Shown: piece by piece, positions 8,216 to 15,143 of the stretch | Numbering within the stretch: position 1 is the first letter of the stretch | How the letters are laid out: each line of letters starts with the position of its first letter | NCBI GenBank assembly: GCA_052034585.1 | Contig: JBPOIJ010000005.1 | Span: 62,001 to 126,000 of the forward strand | Length of the DNA: 64,000 bases | Direction of reading: 5' to 3' | Source of the DNA: Xiheimicrobium sp052034585 | GTDB taxonomy: Bacteria; Myxococcota; Myxococcia; Myxococcales; Myxococcaceae | Program-made: the position numbers and the translations under genes | Notes under the pieces: model-generated | The model's input: only the letters and a program-made list of their open reading frames with translations | Told to the model about the DNA's origin: nothing | The model's database searches: none

Positions 8216-9430
8216 ATGCTCATCAACACCAAGCCATTCCAGAACGCCATCCAGGGAGCCGTTCTTCGCAACCAAATCGCCGGCGCGAAGTCCGACGGCC
8301 ACGTCACCACGGGTGAGGCGAACGCGCTCATCGCCCGCGCGCGCGCTGGTGGAGTTCAGCCCTCCGAGCTGCAGGCGCTCCGCCAGCTCGCGCTCGAGTC
8401 GCGCAACAACAACCACTTCGACGCCGGCGCGAAGGCGGCGCTCAACAACTTCCTCGGCACGAGCGCCGATCGCTCGTTCGCCTCGGGGCGGCTGCCGCCG
8501 GAAGCGAACCTGCCGCAGAACCTCAACATCTTCGGCAGCGCCGTCGGCCAGCACCTCGATCAGCGGCGCCTCAACTCGCTCGACCAGCACTTCAAGAAGG
8601 ACGACGGGCGAATCGGCGCGGGCGAGATGCGGTCGATCATGCGCAACATCTTCAAGGACGGGAACATCTCGCCGACCGAGCGAAAGTACCTCCAGGGCAA
8701 GCTGAGTGACCCTGCCGTCAGCGCCGAGGCGAAGAAGGAGATCCGCAACCTCCTCTCGCTCCTCCCCGGTGGCCGCATCACTGGCGATGGCATTCACCTC
8801 CCTGGCATCAAGTTCCCACGGCCGTTGCCGGGCTTGCCGGCGCCCACCACCGGGCCGACGACTGGCTCGAGCGGCTCGACTGGCTCGGCTTCTCCGCCGG
8901 GGAACACCGGCCTGCCGACCTTCCCGCTCCCGCCGCGTGACCCGAACGATCTCGCCCAGCGCGATCGCTACAACCAGATGCTGATCCAGTACCAGAACGC
9001 GCGCCAGCCGATTCAGGCCGGCATCGACGCCGCGCTGCAAGGCCCTGCTGGCCGCGCTTCCGATGGTCCGCGCCCGCCGAATGATCCGAACGACCTCGCC
9101 GCGCTCGCGAAGTACAAGGGCGAGCTCGAGGCGTACAACGCCTCGCACTCCGGTGGAGGAACCTCGCCGGTTCCCGGTGGTGGCGGCACCAGCCCGACGC
9201 AGGGCACTGGCGGCAGCAACACCACGCCCGGCGCTTCGAACGGCAAGTTCCCCGCGTTCCCCGAGGCCCCGAAGGACCCGAAGGACCTCAACGCGCAGAA
9301 CGAGTACCAGAAGCAGATGTTCGAGTATCAGCAGGCCCAGCAGCAGATGATGCAGTTCTGGCAGATGATGACGACGACCCTGAAGGCCTCGGGCGACTCC
9401 ATCAAGGGCATGATCCAGAACCTCCGCTGA
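8216..9430 (+). CDS. EF-hand-like tandem paralogue 1, with Pro/Gly linker and conserved helical tail
   Basis: 404 residues from the ATG at 8216. Residues 1-180 contain three EF-hand-like segments: SDGHVTTGEANALI (about 23-36), DDGRIGAGEMRSIM (about 128-141) and DGNISPTERKYL (about 149-160). Each has the acidic-x-DG-x-hydrophobic-...-E spacing of calcium-binding loops, though some lack the full set of ligands. A variable linker (about 185-335) rich in Pro, Gly, Ser and Thr follows. The last 65 residues are a helical, Gln/Met-rich tail (NEYQKQMFEYQQAQQQMM) almost identical in the paralogue at 9663. There is no Sec or Tat signal. A strong terminator follows. The two similar ends with a variable middle suggest that both ends bind partners. 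Function unknown; calcium binding is a hypothesis. Confidence 0.78.
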   Translation: MLINTKPFQNAIQGAVLRNQIAGAKSDGHVTTGEANALIARARAGGVQPSELQALRQLALESRNNNHFDAGAKAALNNFLGTSADRSFASGRLPPEANLPQNLNIFGSAVGQHLDQRRLNSLDQHFKKDDGRIGAGEMRSIMRNIFKDGNISPTERKYLQGKLSDPAVSAEAKKEIRNLLSLLPGGRITGDGIHLPGIKFPRPLPGLPAPTTGPTTGSSGSTGSASPPGNTGLPTFPLPPRDPNDLAQRDRYNQMLIQYQNARQPIQAGIDAALQGPAGRASDGPRPPNDPNDLAALAKYKGELEAYNASHSGGGTSPVPGGGGTSPTQGTGGSNTTPGASNGKFPAFPEAPKDPKDLNAQNEYQKQMFEYQQAQQQMMQFWQMMTTTLKASGDSIKGMIQNLR

Positions 9431-9455
9431 CTCTCGACAGCCGATGTCTTCTTGG

Positions 9456-9493
9456 CCGGGGGCTCCCAAAAGGGGTCCCCGGTTTCGTTTTTT
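9456..9493 (+). terminator. Rho-independent terminator after EF-hand-like paralogue 1
   Basis: A hairpin of about 11 bp (CCGGGGGCTCC ... GGGGTCCCCGG, two G-T pairs) with an A-rich loop is followed by TTTCGTTTTTT. It lies 25 bp after the stop codon. A near-copy follows the second paralogue at 10711. Confidence 0.85.
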
Positions 9494-9584
9494 CTGCCGC
9501 GACCCGCGCTGATCCACGGTCCGATCAGCGCAATTATCTGCGGTCCGCTTCTCCAAGCTGCTGGAATTACTCAGTTCTCTCGAA

Positions 9585-9612
9585 TTGTGGAGAAGGGGTG
9601 TCCCGCGATATT
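9585..9612 (+). promoter_or_regulatory. Candidate sigma-A-type promoter for EF-hand-like paralogue 2
   Basis: TTGTGG (9585-9590), a 16-bp spacer and GATATT (9607-9612), about 50 bp upstream of the ATG at 9663. The surrounding 150 bp are clearly more AT-rich than neighbouring DNA. The match to consensus is partial. Confidence 0.35.
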
Positions 9613-9662
9613 CACCTGGGCAGTCTTCTCTGCATAACGCAGCACCCAACAGGGGAAACACA

Positions 9663-10685
9663 ATGCTCATCAACAACAAGCCGTTCCAGAACGCGATTCA
9701 GGGAGCAGTCCTCCGCAACCAGATTGCCGGCGCCAAGTCCGACGGTCACGTCACCACGGGTGAGGCGAACGCGCTCATCGCCCGCGCTCGCTCCGGTGGA
9801 GTGCAGCCCTCCGAGCTCCAGGCCCTGCGTCAACTCGCGCTCGAGTCGCGAAACAGCAACAAGTTCGACGCTGGCGCGAAGGCCGCACTGAACAACTTCC
9901 TGGGCACCAGCGCTGACCGGTCGTTCGCCTCGGGTCGGCTGCCTCCGGAAGCGAACCTTCCGCAGAACCTGAAGATCTTCGGCAGCGCCATCGGCCAGAC
10001 CCTCGACAAGGCTCGCCTCAACGCGCTCGACAAGCACTTCAAGAAGGACGACGGCCGCATCGGTGCGGGTGAGATGCGCTCCATCATGCGCAACATCTTC
10101 AAGGACGGGAACGTCTCGCCGACCGAGCGCAAGTACCTCCAGGACAAGCTGAAGGACCCCGCGGTGAGCGCCGAGGCGAAGAAGGAGATCCGCAACCTCC
10201 TCAACCTCCTGCCTGGCGGCCGCATCACCGAGCCCAGCATCTTCCTGCCGCCCCTGAAGTTCCCCCGCCCGTTCCCTGGCTTCCCTGGGCTCCCGGGCTT
10301 CCCGCCTCCTCCTCCGACGAGCGGCTCGGGCGGCTCGACGGGCGTCCCCGGCACTCCTGGCGGCACCACGCCTCCGGGCGGTGGCACCACGACGCCTCCG
10401 GGCGGCGGCACCACGGTTCCTGGCGGCGGTGGCACCACCCCGACGCCTCCGACGCAGGGCACTGGCGGCACCGGTGGCACCACCCCGACGGGCAGCGGCA
10501 AGTTCCCCGCGTTCCCTGAGGCCCCGAAGGACCCGAAGGACCTCAACGCGCAGAACGAGTACCAGAAGCAGATGTTCGAGTACCAGCAGGCCCAGCAGCA
10601 GATGATGCAGTTCTGGCAGATGATGACGACGACCCTGAAGGCCTCGGGCGACTCCATCAAGAGCATGATCCAGAACCTCCGCTGA
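9663..10685 (+). CDS. EF-hand-like tandem paralogue 2, with Pro/Gly linker and conserved helical tail
   Basis: 340 residues from the ATG at 9663, which aligns with the start of paralogue 1 (MLINNKPFQNAIQGAVL against MLINTKPFQNAIQGAVL). The first 180 residues and last 65 are very similar to the 8216 gene, including the EF-hand-like loops SDGHVTTGEANALI, DDGRIGAGEMRSIM and DGNVSPTERKYL. The linker differs: here it is about 100 residues of TTPPGGG-type repeats, while paralogue 1 has a longer, more complex one. It has its own upstream AT-rich region and its own terminator, so it can be expressed separately. No signal peptide. The pair arose by tandem duplication that included the terminator. Confidence 0.78.
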   Translation: MLINNKPFQNAIQGAVLRNQIAGAKSDGHVTTGEANALIARARSGGVQPSELQALRQLALESRNSNKFDAGAKAALNNFLGTSADRSFASGRLPPEANLPQNLKIFGSAIGQTLDKARLNALDKHFKKDDGRIGAGEMRSIMRNIFKDGNVSPTERKYLQDKLKDPAVSAEAKKEIRNLLNLLPGGRITEPSIFLPPLKFPRPFPGFPGLPGFPPPPPTSGSGGSTGVPGTPGGTTPPGGGTTTPPGGGTTVPGGGGTTPTPPTQGTGGTGGTTPTGSGKFPAFPEAPKDPKDLNAQNEYQKQMFEYQQAQQQMMQFWQMMTTTLKASGDSIKSMIQNLR

Positions 10686-10710
10686 GTCTCGACAGCTGAT
10701 GAGGTCGTTG

Positions 10711-10745
10711 CCGGGGACTCCGAGAGGGGTCCCCGGTTTCGCTTC
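10711..10745 (+). terminator. Rho-independent terminator after EF-hand-like paralogue 2
   Basis: CCGGGGACTCC, loop GAGA, GGGGTCCCCGG (11 bp, one G-T pair), followed by TTTCGCTTCGT. The preceding bases TCTCGACAGC and the hairpin itself match those after paralogue 1, so the duplicated unit extends beyond the coding region. Confidence 0.8.
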
Positions 10746-10830
10746 GTGCGAGTGGTTTCGCCTTCGTTTCCCCGGGAAGTGTGGAACTCTGCGCGCCGGC
10801 CGTGCGTCCTGGCCGCCCGGAGGAATTCCC

Positions 10831-12831
10831 ATGTCACTCCTCGTTTCGCTGCTGCTCGGCGCCGTTCAAGCGCCGGTGTCGCAAGTGACCGTCTTCACCG
10901 ACCAAGCACGCGTGGTGCGAATTGCTTCCGTCGGAGCGCCTGGCACCATCGAGTTTCCGCCGCTCCCCGACACCATCGACCCGAGCTCGGTGCGCGTCGA
11001 CGCCCAGGGAGCGGAAGTGCGTCGGGTCGATCTCGAGCGCCTCACCCCCGAGGCGTTCCGCACCGCCGAAGCAAAGCAGGTGCTCGCCGAGCTCGACGCG
11101 CTCGACACCGAGCTGGCGCGCCTGGCTCGGGAGCAGACCGCGCTCGTCGAGCACCGCGCCGCTCTCGAGCGACTGACACCCCGGCTGCCCGAGAACGACC
11201 ACGTGCGCCCGCAAGTGCGGCTCACTCCGCAGGGCTGGGCCGCTGCGCTCCAGTTCCAAGCGACGCAGGTCGACGCGACCCAGAAGAAGATCCGCGACGT
11301 CGAGCTCGCTCAGCGCGCCGCGAACAAGAAACGGGAAGGTGTGGTCGATCGCGCCAACAAGCTCGGCAACCCCGAGGTGCGCAGCGGCTGGAAGGTCACC
11401 GCGGTGGTGGCTGGAGGCGGCCAGGCGACCGTCTCGCTCGTCTACCTCGTGCGCGCGGCGCGGTGGACGCCCACCTGGGACGTGCAGCTCGACCCCGAGC
11501 GGAACCTGGTGACGATGTCGCTCGCCGGCCTGGTGACCCAGACGAGCGGAGAGGACTGGACCGACGCGCAGCTCACCCTGTCCACCGCCATTCCGTCCGC
11601 GGCGGTGAAGGCGCCCAAGCTCCTCACCTGGAAGATCGGCACGACCGAGCGCTTCATTCCCACGCCCACCCCCGTGCAGGAATACGTGCGCGCCTTGCCC
11701 GCTCCCGCCGCGCCGGCGAGCGTTCGGGCCGAAGACGTGCTGGTGCGAGACTGGCTCGCCCGCGCCGTCGCCGCCGCGCCGTCGTTGCCGCGTGGCCGCG
11801 CCGAAGCAGAGGCCAGGAGCCGGGAGGTCGAGGAGCGCACGAAGGACGCCGAGCGGCTGCGCCAGGAGTTCGCGTTTCGGGAGCGAGCAGTCAACAAACG
11901 CTCGGTCGCGCAGCCACCTCCGCCGCCGCCAGCACCGATGGCCGTTGTGCCGACCGAGAGCGTCTCGCGCTCGACGTTCGACTTCGACGGCGAGGACATC
12001 GAGGGTGACCTCGTTCGCCCGGAAGCCGAGTACCTCGAGGAGCGCAAGGCCATGCCCTCGGTTCCAGCAGCGGGCGTGGCTCCAGCGTACCGGCCGAGGG
12101 ATCAGTCCGTCGTCGCCTCGCTCGGCGGCTACAGCCTCGCTCCGCCGCCTGGCTACCGCGCTCCCGTCTATGGCGCCGACAGCCCCGTCACGCTCGCCGG
12201 CGGCTACGACCTGAGCTTCCCCTCGCGGCAGAAGGAGACGATTCCCTCGGCCGGTGGCGCGCGCCGGGTCGCCCTCTGGAGTCAGCAGTGGCCGGTCAGC
12301 GTCGAGCGTCGCGTGTACCCCGCGCTCGCGAAGGAGGCCTACCTCTCGGCCGACCTCAAGAACCCTTCGCAGCAGGTGTTGCCCGGTGGACCCGCGACGT
12401 TGTCGGTCGGCGCCGATCCCGCGGGTACGGCCCAGCTCAAGCTCGTCTCTCCCGGCGAACAAGTGACCCTGCCGCTCGGGCTCGACCGCGCGATCAAGAT
12501 CGTCCGCAACGTGCGCGTCGTCGATGCGACCGAGGGCGTCGTCTCGAAAGATGACGTCTCGACCTACGCGGTGAGCATCGAGGTGGTGAACCCGTACCGC
12601 ACCGCGGTCGCCCTGCGCGTGTTCGATCAATGGCCGCTGCCGCAGCCCAACCAGAAGGACCTCGAGACCAAGCTGCTCGACTCCAAGCCCGGCGCGATTC
12701 AAGACGCGCTCACCGGCCGGCTCGAGTGGCGGCTCAGCCTGAAGCCGAACGAGAAGCAGACGCTCACCTTCAACTACCAGGTGAAACGACCCAGAGGTTG
12801 GCGGCTGTACCAACAGGAGGTGCGGCCATGA
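10831..12831 (+). CDS. MuiA-family (DUF4139) protein, first of an overlapping pair
   Basis: 666 residues. The ATG at 10831 is chosen for its AGGA ribosome-binding site and short signal-like N-terminus (MSLLVSLLLGAVQAP). The N-terminal domain (SQVTVFTDQARVVR) and the hallmark segment WTPTWDVQLD ... TSGEDWTDAQLTLSTAIPS (about residues 210-255) identify the mucoidy-inhibitor A / DUF4139 family. A coiled-coil stretch (about 85-175) separates them. Residues 300-460 are a long variable insertion with Pro-rich and charged stretches. The C-terminus returns to the family pattern (LEWRLSLKPNEKQTLTFNYQVKRP). The stop overlaps the next start as ATGA, so the two proteins are probably made together. Envelope-associated; biochemical role unknown in the family. 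Confidence 0.85.
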   Translation: MSLLVSLLLGAVQAPVSQVTVFTDQARVVRIASVGAPGTIEFPPLPDTIDPSSVRVDAQGAEVRRVDLERLTPEAFRTAEAKQVLAELDALDTELARLAREQTALVEHRAALERLTPRLPENDHVRPQVRLTPQGWAAALQFQATQVDATQKKIRDVELAQRAANKKREGVVDRANKLGNPEVRSGWKVTAVVAGGGQATVSLVYLVRAARWTPTWDVQLDPERNLVTMSLAGLVTQTSGEDWTDAQLTLSTAIPSAAVKAPKLLTWKIGTTERFIPTPTPVQEYVRALPAPAAPASVRAEDVLVRDWLARAVAAAPSLPRGRAEAEARSREVEERTKDAERLRQEFAFRERAVNKRSVAQPPPPPPAPMAVVPTESVSRSTFDFDGEDIEGDLVRPEAEYLEERKAMPSVPAAGVAPAYRPRDQSVVASLGGYSLAPPPGYRAPVYGADSPVTLAGGYDLSFPSRQKETIPSAGGARRVALWSQQWPVSVERRVYPALAKEAYLSADLKNPSQQVLPGGPATLSVGADPAGTAQLKLVSPGEQVTLPLGLDRAIKIVRNVRVVDATEGVVSKDDVSTYAVSIEVVNPYRTAVALRVFDQWPLPQPNQKDLETKLLDSKPGAIQDALTGRLEWRLSLKPNEKQTLTFNYQVKRPRGWRLYQQEVRP

Positions 12832-14390
12832 TGACGCTCGCCTTGCTGGTGCTGGCCTCTGCCGGCTCGCCCGACGACGTGGTGGTGTACCCGGATCGCG
12901 CGCAGGTGACGCGGGTGACGCCGGTGACGTGTGGCACGCGCACGGCGCTCGTGTTCGAGGGCGTGCCTCCCGCGGCGGCCGCCGACTCCTTCCGCGCGAG
13001 GATGAGCGAGGGCACCGTCGACGGCCTGCGCGCCGAGCTCGTGCGTCAGGAGAAGCTCTTCTCCGAGAAGGCCGAGGCGCTGAACAAGAAGCTCGAGCAG
13101 CTCTCCGACGAGCTCCGGGTCCTCGATGATCAGCTCACGCGCACCGAAGATCAGCGGGTGCTCGCCGGTCGCCTCCGAGCCGTCGCCGAGGAAGGGGTCT
13201 CGAGGGAGTTCGCCGCCGAGCGACCCGACGTGAAGGCCTGGCAGAGCGCGCTCGAGACGCCGCTGTCGACGACGATGGCGTCGGCGAAGCAGGCCGCCGA
13301 GCTGCAGGGCAAGCGGCGCGAGCTGTTGCGGGTGATGGAGGACGTGCGGCGTCAGGCCGAGGAGGTGCAGGCCGGCGCACAGAAGCAGGCCTACCGCGTC
13401 GAGGTGCTGGTGAGCTGCCCACAGGGCAAGACGGCCCAGCTCTCGCTGGTCTACTGGGTCGGCGGCGCGTCGTGGACGCCGGCCTACGAGGCGCGCGCGA
13501 ACGAGAGCGCGAAGACGGTCGACTTCGCGACCTACGCCACGGTGACGCAGTCGACGGGTGAAGACTGGAGCAACGTGAAGCTGGCGCTCTCCACCGCCGT
13601 GCCCTCGCAGAACGCGACCCCGCCGACGATGAACAAGCTCTACGTGGGCGCGCAGGAGCGGGCACCGGAGAAGAAGGTGCTGACCCGCCGCGACGAGTAC
13701 GTCGACGCCGCGCAGGTCGCCTCCCAGACGAGCCCGGCCAGCACCGACGGCCGCATGATGGCGAAGAGCCAGGGCCTCTCGGTGCAGCTCGAGGTGAAGG
13801 AGGCCGCCAAGGTGCCGGGCTCGGGCGCCCCGGTGCGGCTCTTCGTGGGAGAGACGAAGCTCGCCGCCGTCTTCGAGGTGAAGGTGTTCCCCAAGCTGAT
13901 GCCGGTGGCCTTCCGAGTCGCCGAGCTGACGAACACCGCCGAGTGGCCCTTGCTCGCCGGCCGGGTCGACGCGTTTCGCGCGACGGGCATGGTGGGGCGC
14001 TACGACCTCGAGCGCGTGGCGCAAGGCGCTCCGTTCTCCCTCACCTTCGGCATCGACGACTCGATTCGGGTCAAGCGCACGGTGGTGGAGGAGCTCAAGA
14101 AGGACCAGGGCCTCTTCAACTCGAAGAAGCGCTTCACCTACGTCTACAAGTTCGACGTGGCGAACTATGGCAAGGGCGCGGCCGAGGTGACGGTGACCGA
14201 TCATCTCCCCGTCGCCGAGGTGAACGACATCGAGGTCGCGCTGCTCGAGAAGACGACGCTCGGCGTCCAGGTGAACAAGGCCTCGGGCGTGGCGAGCTGG
14301 AAGGTGGCGCTCAAGCCGCAGGAGCGACGCACCATCGACTTCGGGTTCCGCGTCGACGTGCCCACGAGCTACGACATGGGCGGGCTCTGA
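12828..14390 (+). CDS. MuiA-family (DUF4139) protein, second of the pair
   Basis: 520 residues from the ATG at 12828, which overlaps the preceding stop by 4 bp; a second ATG follows at once. MMTLALLVLASAGS is a probable signal peptide. The start of the mature protein (DDVVVYPDRAQVTR) parallels the first protein's TVFTDQARVVR. A coiled coil at about 65-190 is followed by WTPAYEARAN and STGEDWSNVKLALSTAVPS (about 220-265), the DUF4139 signature. It lacks the long insertion of its partner, so it is close to a minimal family member. Tandem, translationally coupled paralogues suggest a hetero-oligomer. The stop at 14390 lies just before the permuted-tRNA element on the other strand. Confidence 0.85.
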   Translation: MMTLALLVLASAGSPDDVVVYPDRAQVTRVTPVTCGTRTALVFEGVPPAAAADSFRARMSEGTVDGLRAELVRQEKLFSEKAEALNKKLEQLSDELRVLDDQLTRTEDQRVLAGRLRAVAEEGVSREFAAERPDVKAWQSALETPLSTTMASAKQAAELQGKRRELLRVMEDVRRQAEEVQAGAQKQAYRVEVLVSCPQGKTAQLSLVYWVGGASWTPAYEARANESAKTVDFATYATVTQSTGEDWSNVKLALSTAVPSQNATPPTMNKLYVGAQERAPEKKVLTRRDEYVDAAQVASQTSPASTDGRMMAKSQGLSVQLEVKEAAKVPGSGAPVRLFVGETKLAAVFEVKVFPKLMPVAFRVAELTNTAEWPLLAGRVDAFRATGMVGRYDLERVAQGAPFSLTFGIDDSIRVKRTVVEELKKDQGLFNSKKRFTYVYKFDVANYGKGAAEVTVTDHLPVAEVNDIEVALLEKTTLGVQVNKASGVASWKVALKPQERRTIDFGFRVDVPTSYDMGGL

Positions 14391-14401
14391 GCTGGTTCGA
14401 C

Positions 14402-14562
14402 AAAAAAGGTGACGCGCCCGAGTGAGAAAGCCACGAGGGGAATAGTCCCCCGCCGGTCAAGGGCGGTGCTCTACCAGTGAGCTACGAGCTCGTGAGTGAG
14501 CTCGGCAGGAATCGAACCTGCTGCATCCAGTTGCGTGTAGGGCCTCATCGGCCGGGCGCGTC
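14402..14562 (-). ncRNA. Circularly permuted tRNA-like RNA with a closing helix and T-run
   Basis: Read on the minus strand from 14562: GACGCGCCCG (14562-14553), hairpin GGCC-GATGA-GGCC, then a T arm GCAGG-TTCGATT-CCTGC (14521-14505). The 3' acceptor strand CGAGCTC follows (14504-14498), then A and CTCAC. Next come the 5' acceptor strand GAGCTCG (14491-14485), TA, D arm GCTC-ACTGGTA-GAGC (14482-14468), A, and anticodon arm CCGCC-CTTGACC-GGCGG (14466-14450). A hairpin GGG-ACTATT-CCC follows, then CGGGCGCGTC (14420-14411), which pairs perfectly with the start, and finally ACC plus T6. All four tRNA helices are fully Watson-Crick. U8, A14, G18G19, A21 and the T-loop TTCGA are present. The anticodon by position is UGA. 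The order of halves is that of a permuted tRNA. An ordinary tRNA is excluded because neither half is continued on its outer side. Expression and charging are unknown. Confidence 0.72.
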
Positions 14563-14653
14563 GGAGGGCCAGACGAAGCGCGCGACGCGAACCTGACCAG
14601 GCTCCGTTCGAGCGGCGGTGGCGAAGGAGCCGCCCGTCGACGACACTCGACGC

Positions 14654-15076
14654 ATGCTGCTTGCCTGCCTCGCGAGCCTCGCCCTCGCCCAGACCATCGA
14701 GGTGCCGACCCGCCTCAGGGTGGTGCGCTCCGACGCGGCCCTCGAGGTGTCGGTGGACCAGCGCGGGAAACGCAAGCTCTCCATCTCGGCGAGCCCGGGC
14801 GGCATTCTCGGGGTCGAGCAGCAGCTCAGCGTTCGCCCTGTCGGTGAGGCGAAGGGCGCGACGAGCACGGGGCTCAGCGGCGGCACGAGCTTCGACCTCG
14901 GCACGTCGCTCTTTCACCTGGTGCCCGACGGCCTGCCAGTGGCGGGAGTCGCCTACCTCGTCGAGGTGAAGCTCACCCTCTTCGAGACCGACGTGCCGCC
15001 GCAGCACCACTGGGCTCCGCGCGCAGGGAAGTTCCGCGTGCTGTGGGCGGGCACGCTCACCAGCACCTCGCGGTGA
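14654..15076 (+). CDS. Small secreted protein of unknown function
   Basis: 140 residues from the ATG at 14654; MLLACLASLALAQ is a signal peptide with cleavage after AQ. The mature part is beta-rich (IEVPTRLRVVRSDAALEVSV, GKRKLSISASPGG), resembling a short immunoglobulin-like or transthyretin-like domain, with no cysteines after the signal. It is transcribed divergently from the permuted-tRNA element, whose 5' flank lies about 90 bp upstream. No family recognised. Confidence 0.65.
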   Translation: MLLACLASLALAQTIEVPTRLRVVRSDAALEVSVDQRGKRKLSISASPGGILGVEQQLSVRPVGEAKGATSTGLSGGTSFDLGTSLFHLVPDGLPVAGVAYLVEVKLTLFETDVPPQHHWAPRAGKFRVLWAGTLTSTSR

Positions 15077-15143
15077 ACGACTTCTCGCGAGACTGAGCGA
15101 GCCCAGCGAGTAGAGTTCGCGCCTCACCACCGAGGGAGGGGAC

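Noticed and set aside
14402..14562. Ordinary tRNA, tandem tRNA pair or permuted tmRNA
   Set aside because: No D or anticodon arm lies on the outer side of the T arm and no T arm follows the anticodon arm, so no standard tRNA can be built. A 5-bp anticodon arm is present and no tag reading frame or tmRNA-type start is seen, which argues against tmRNA.
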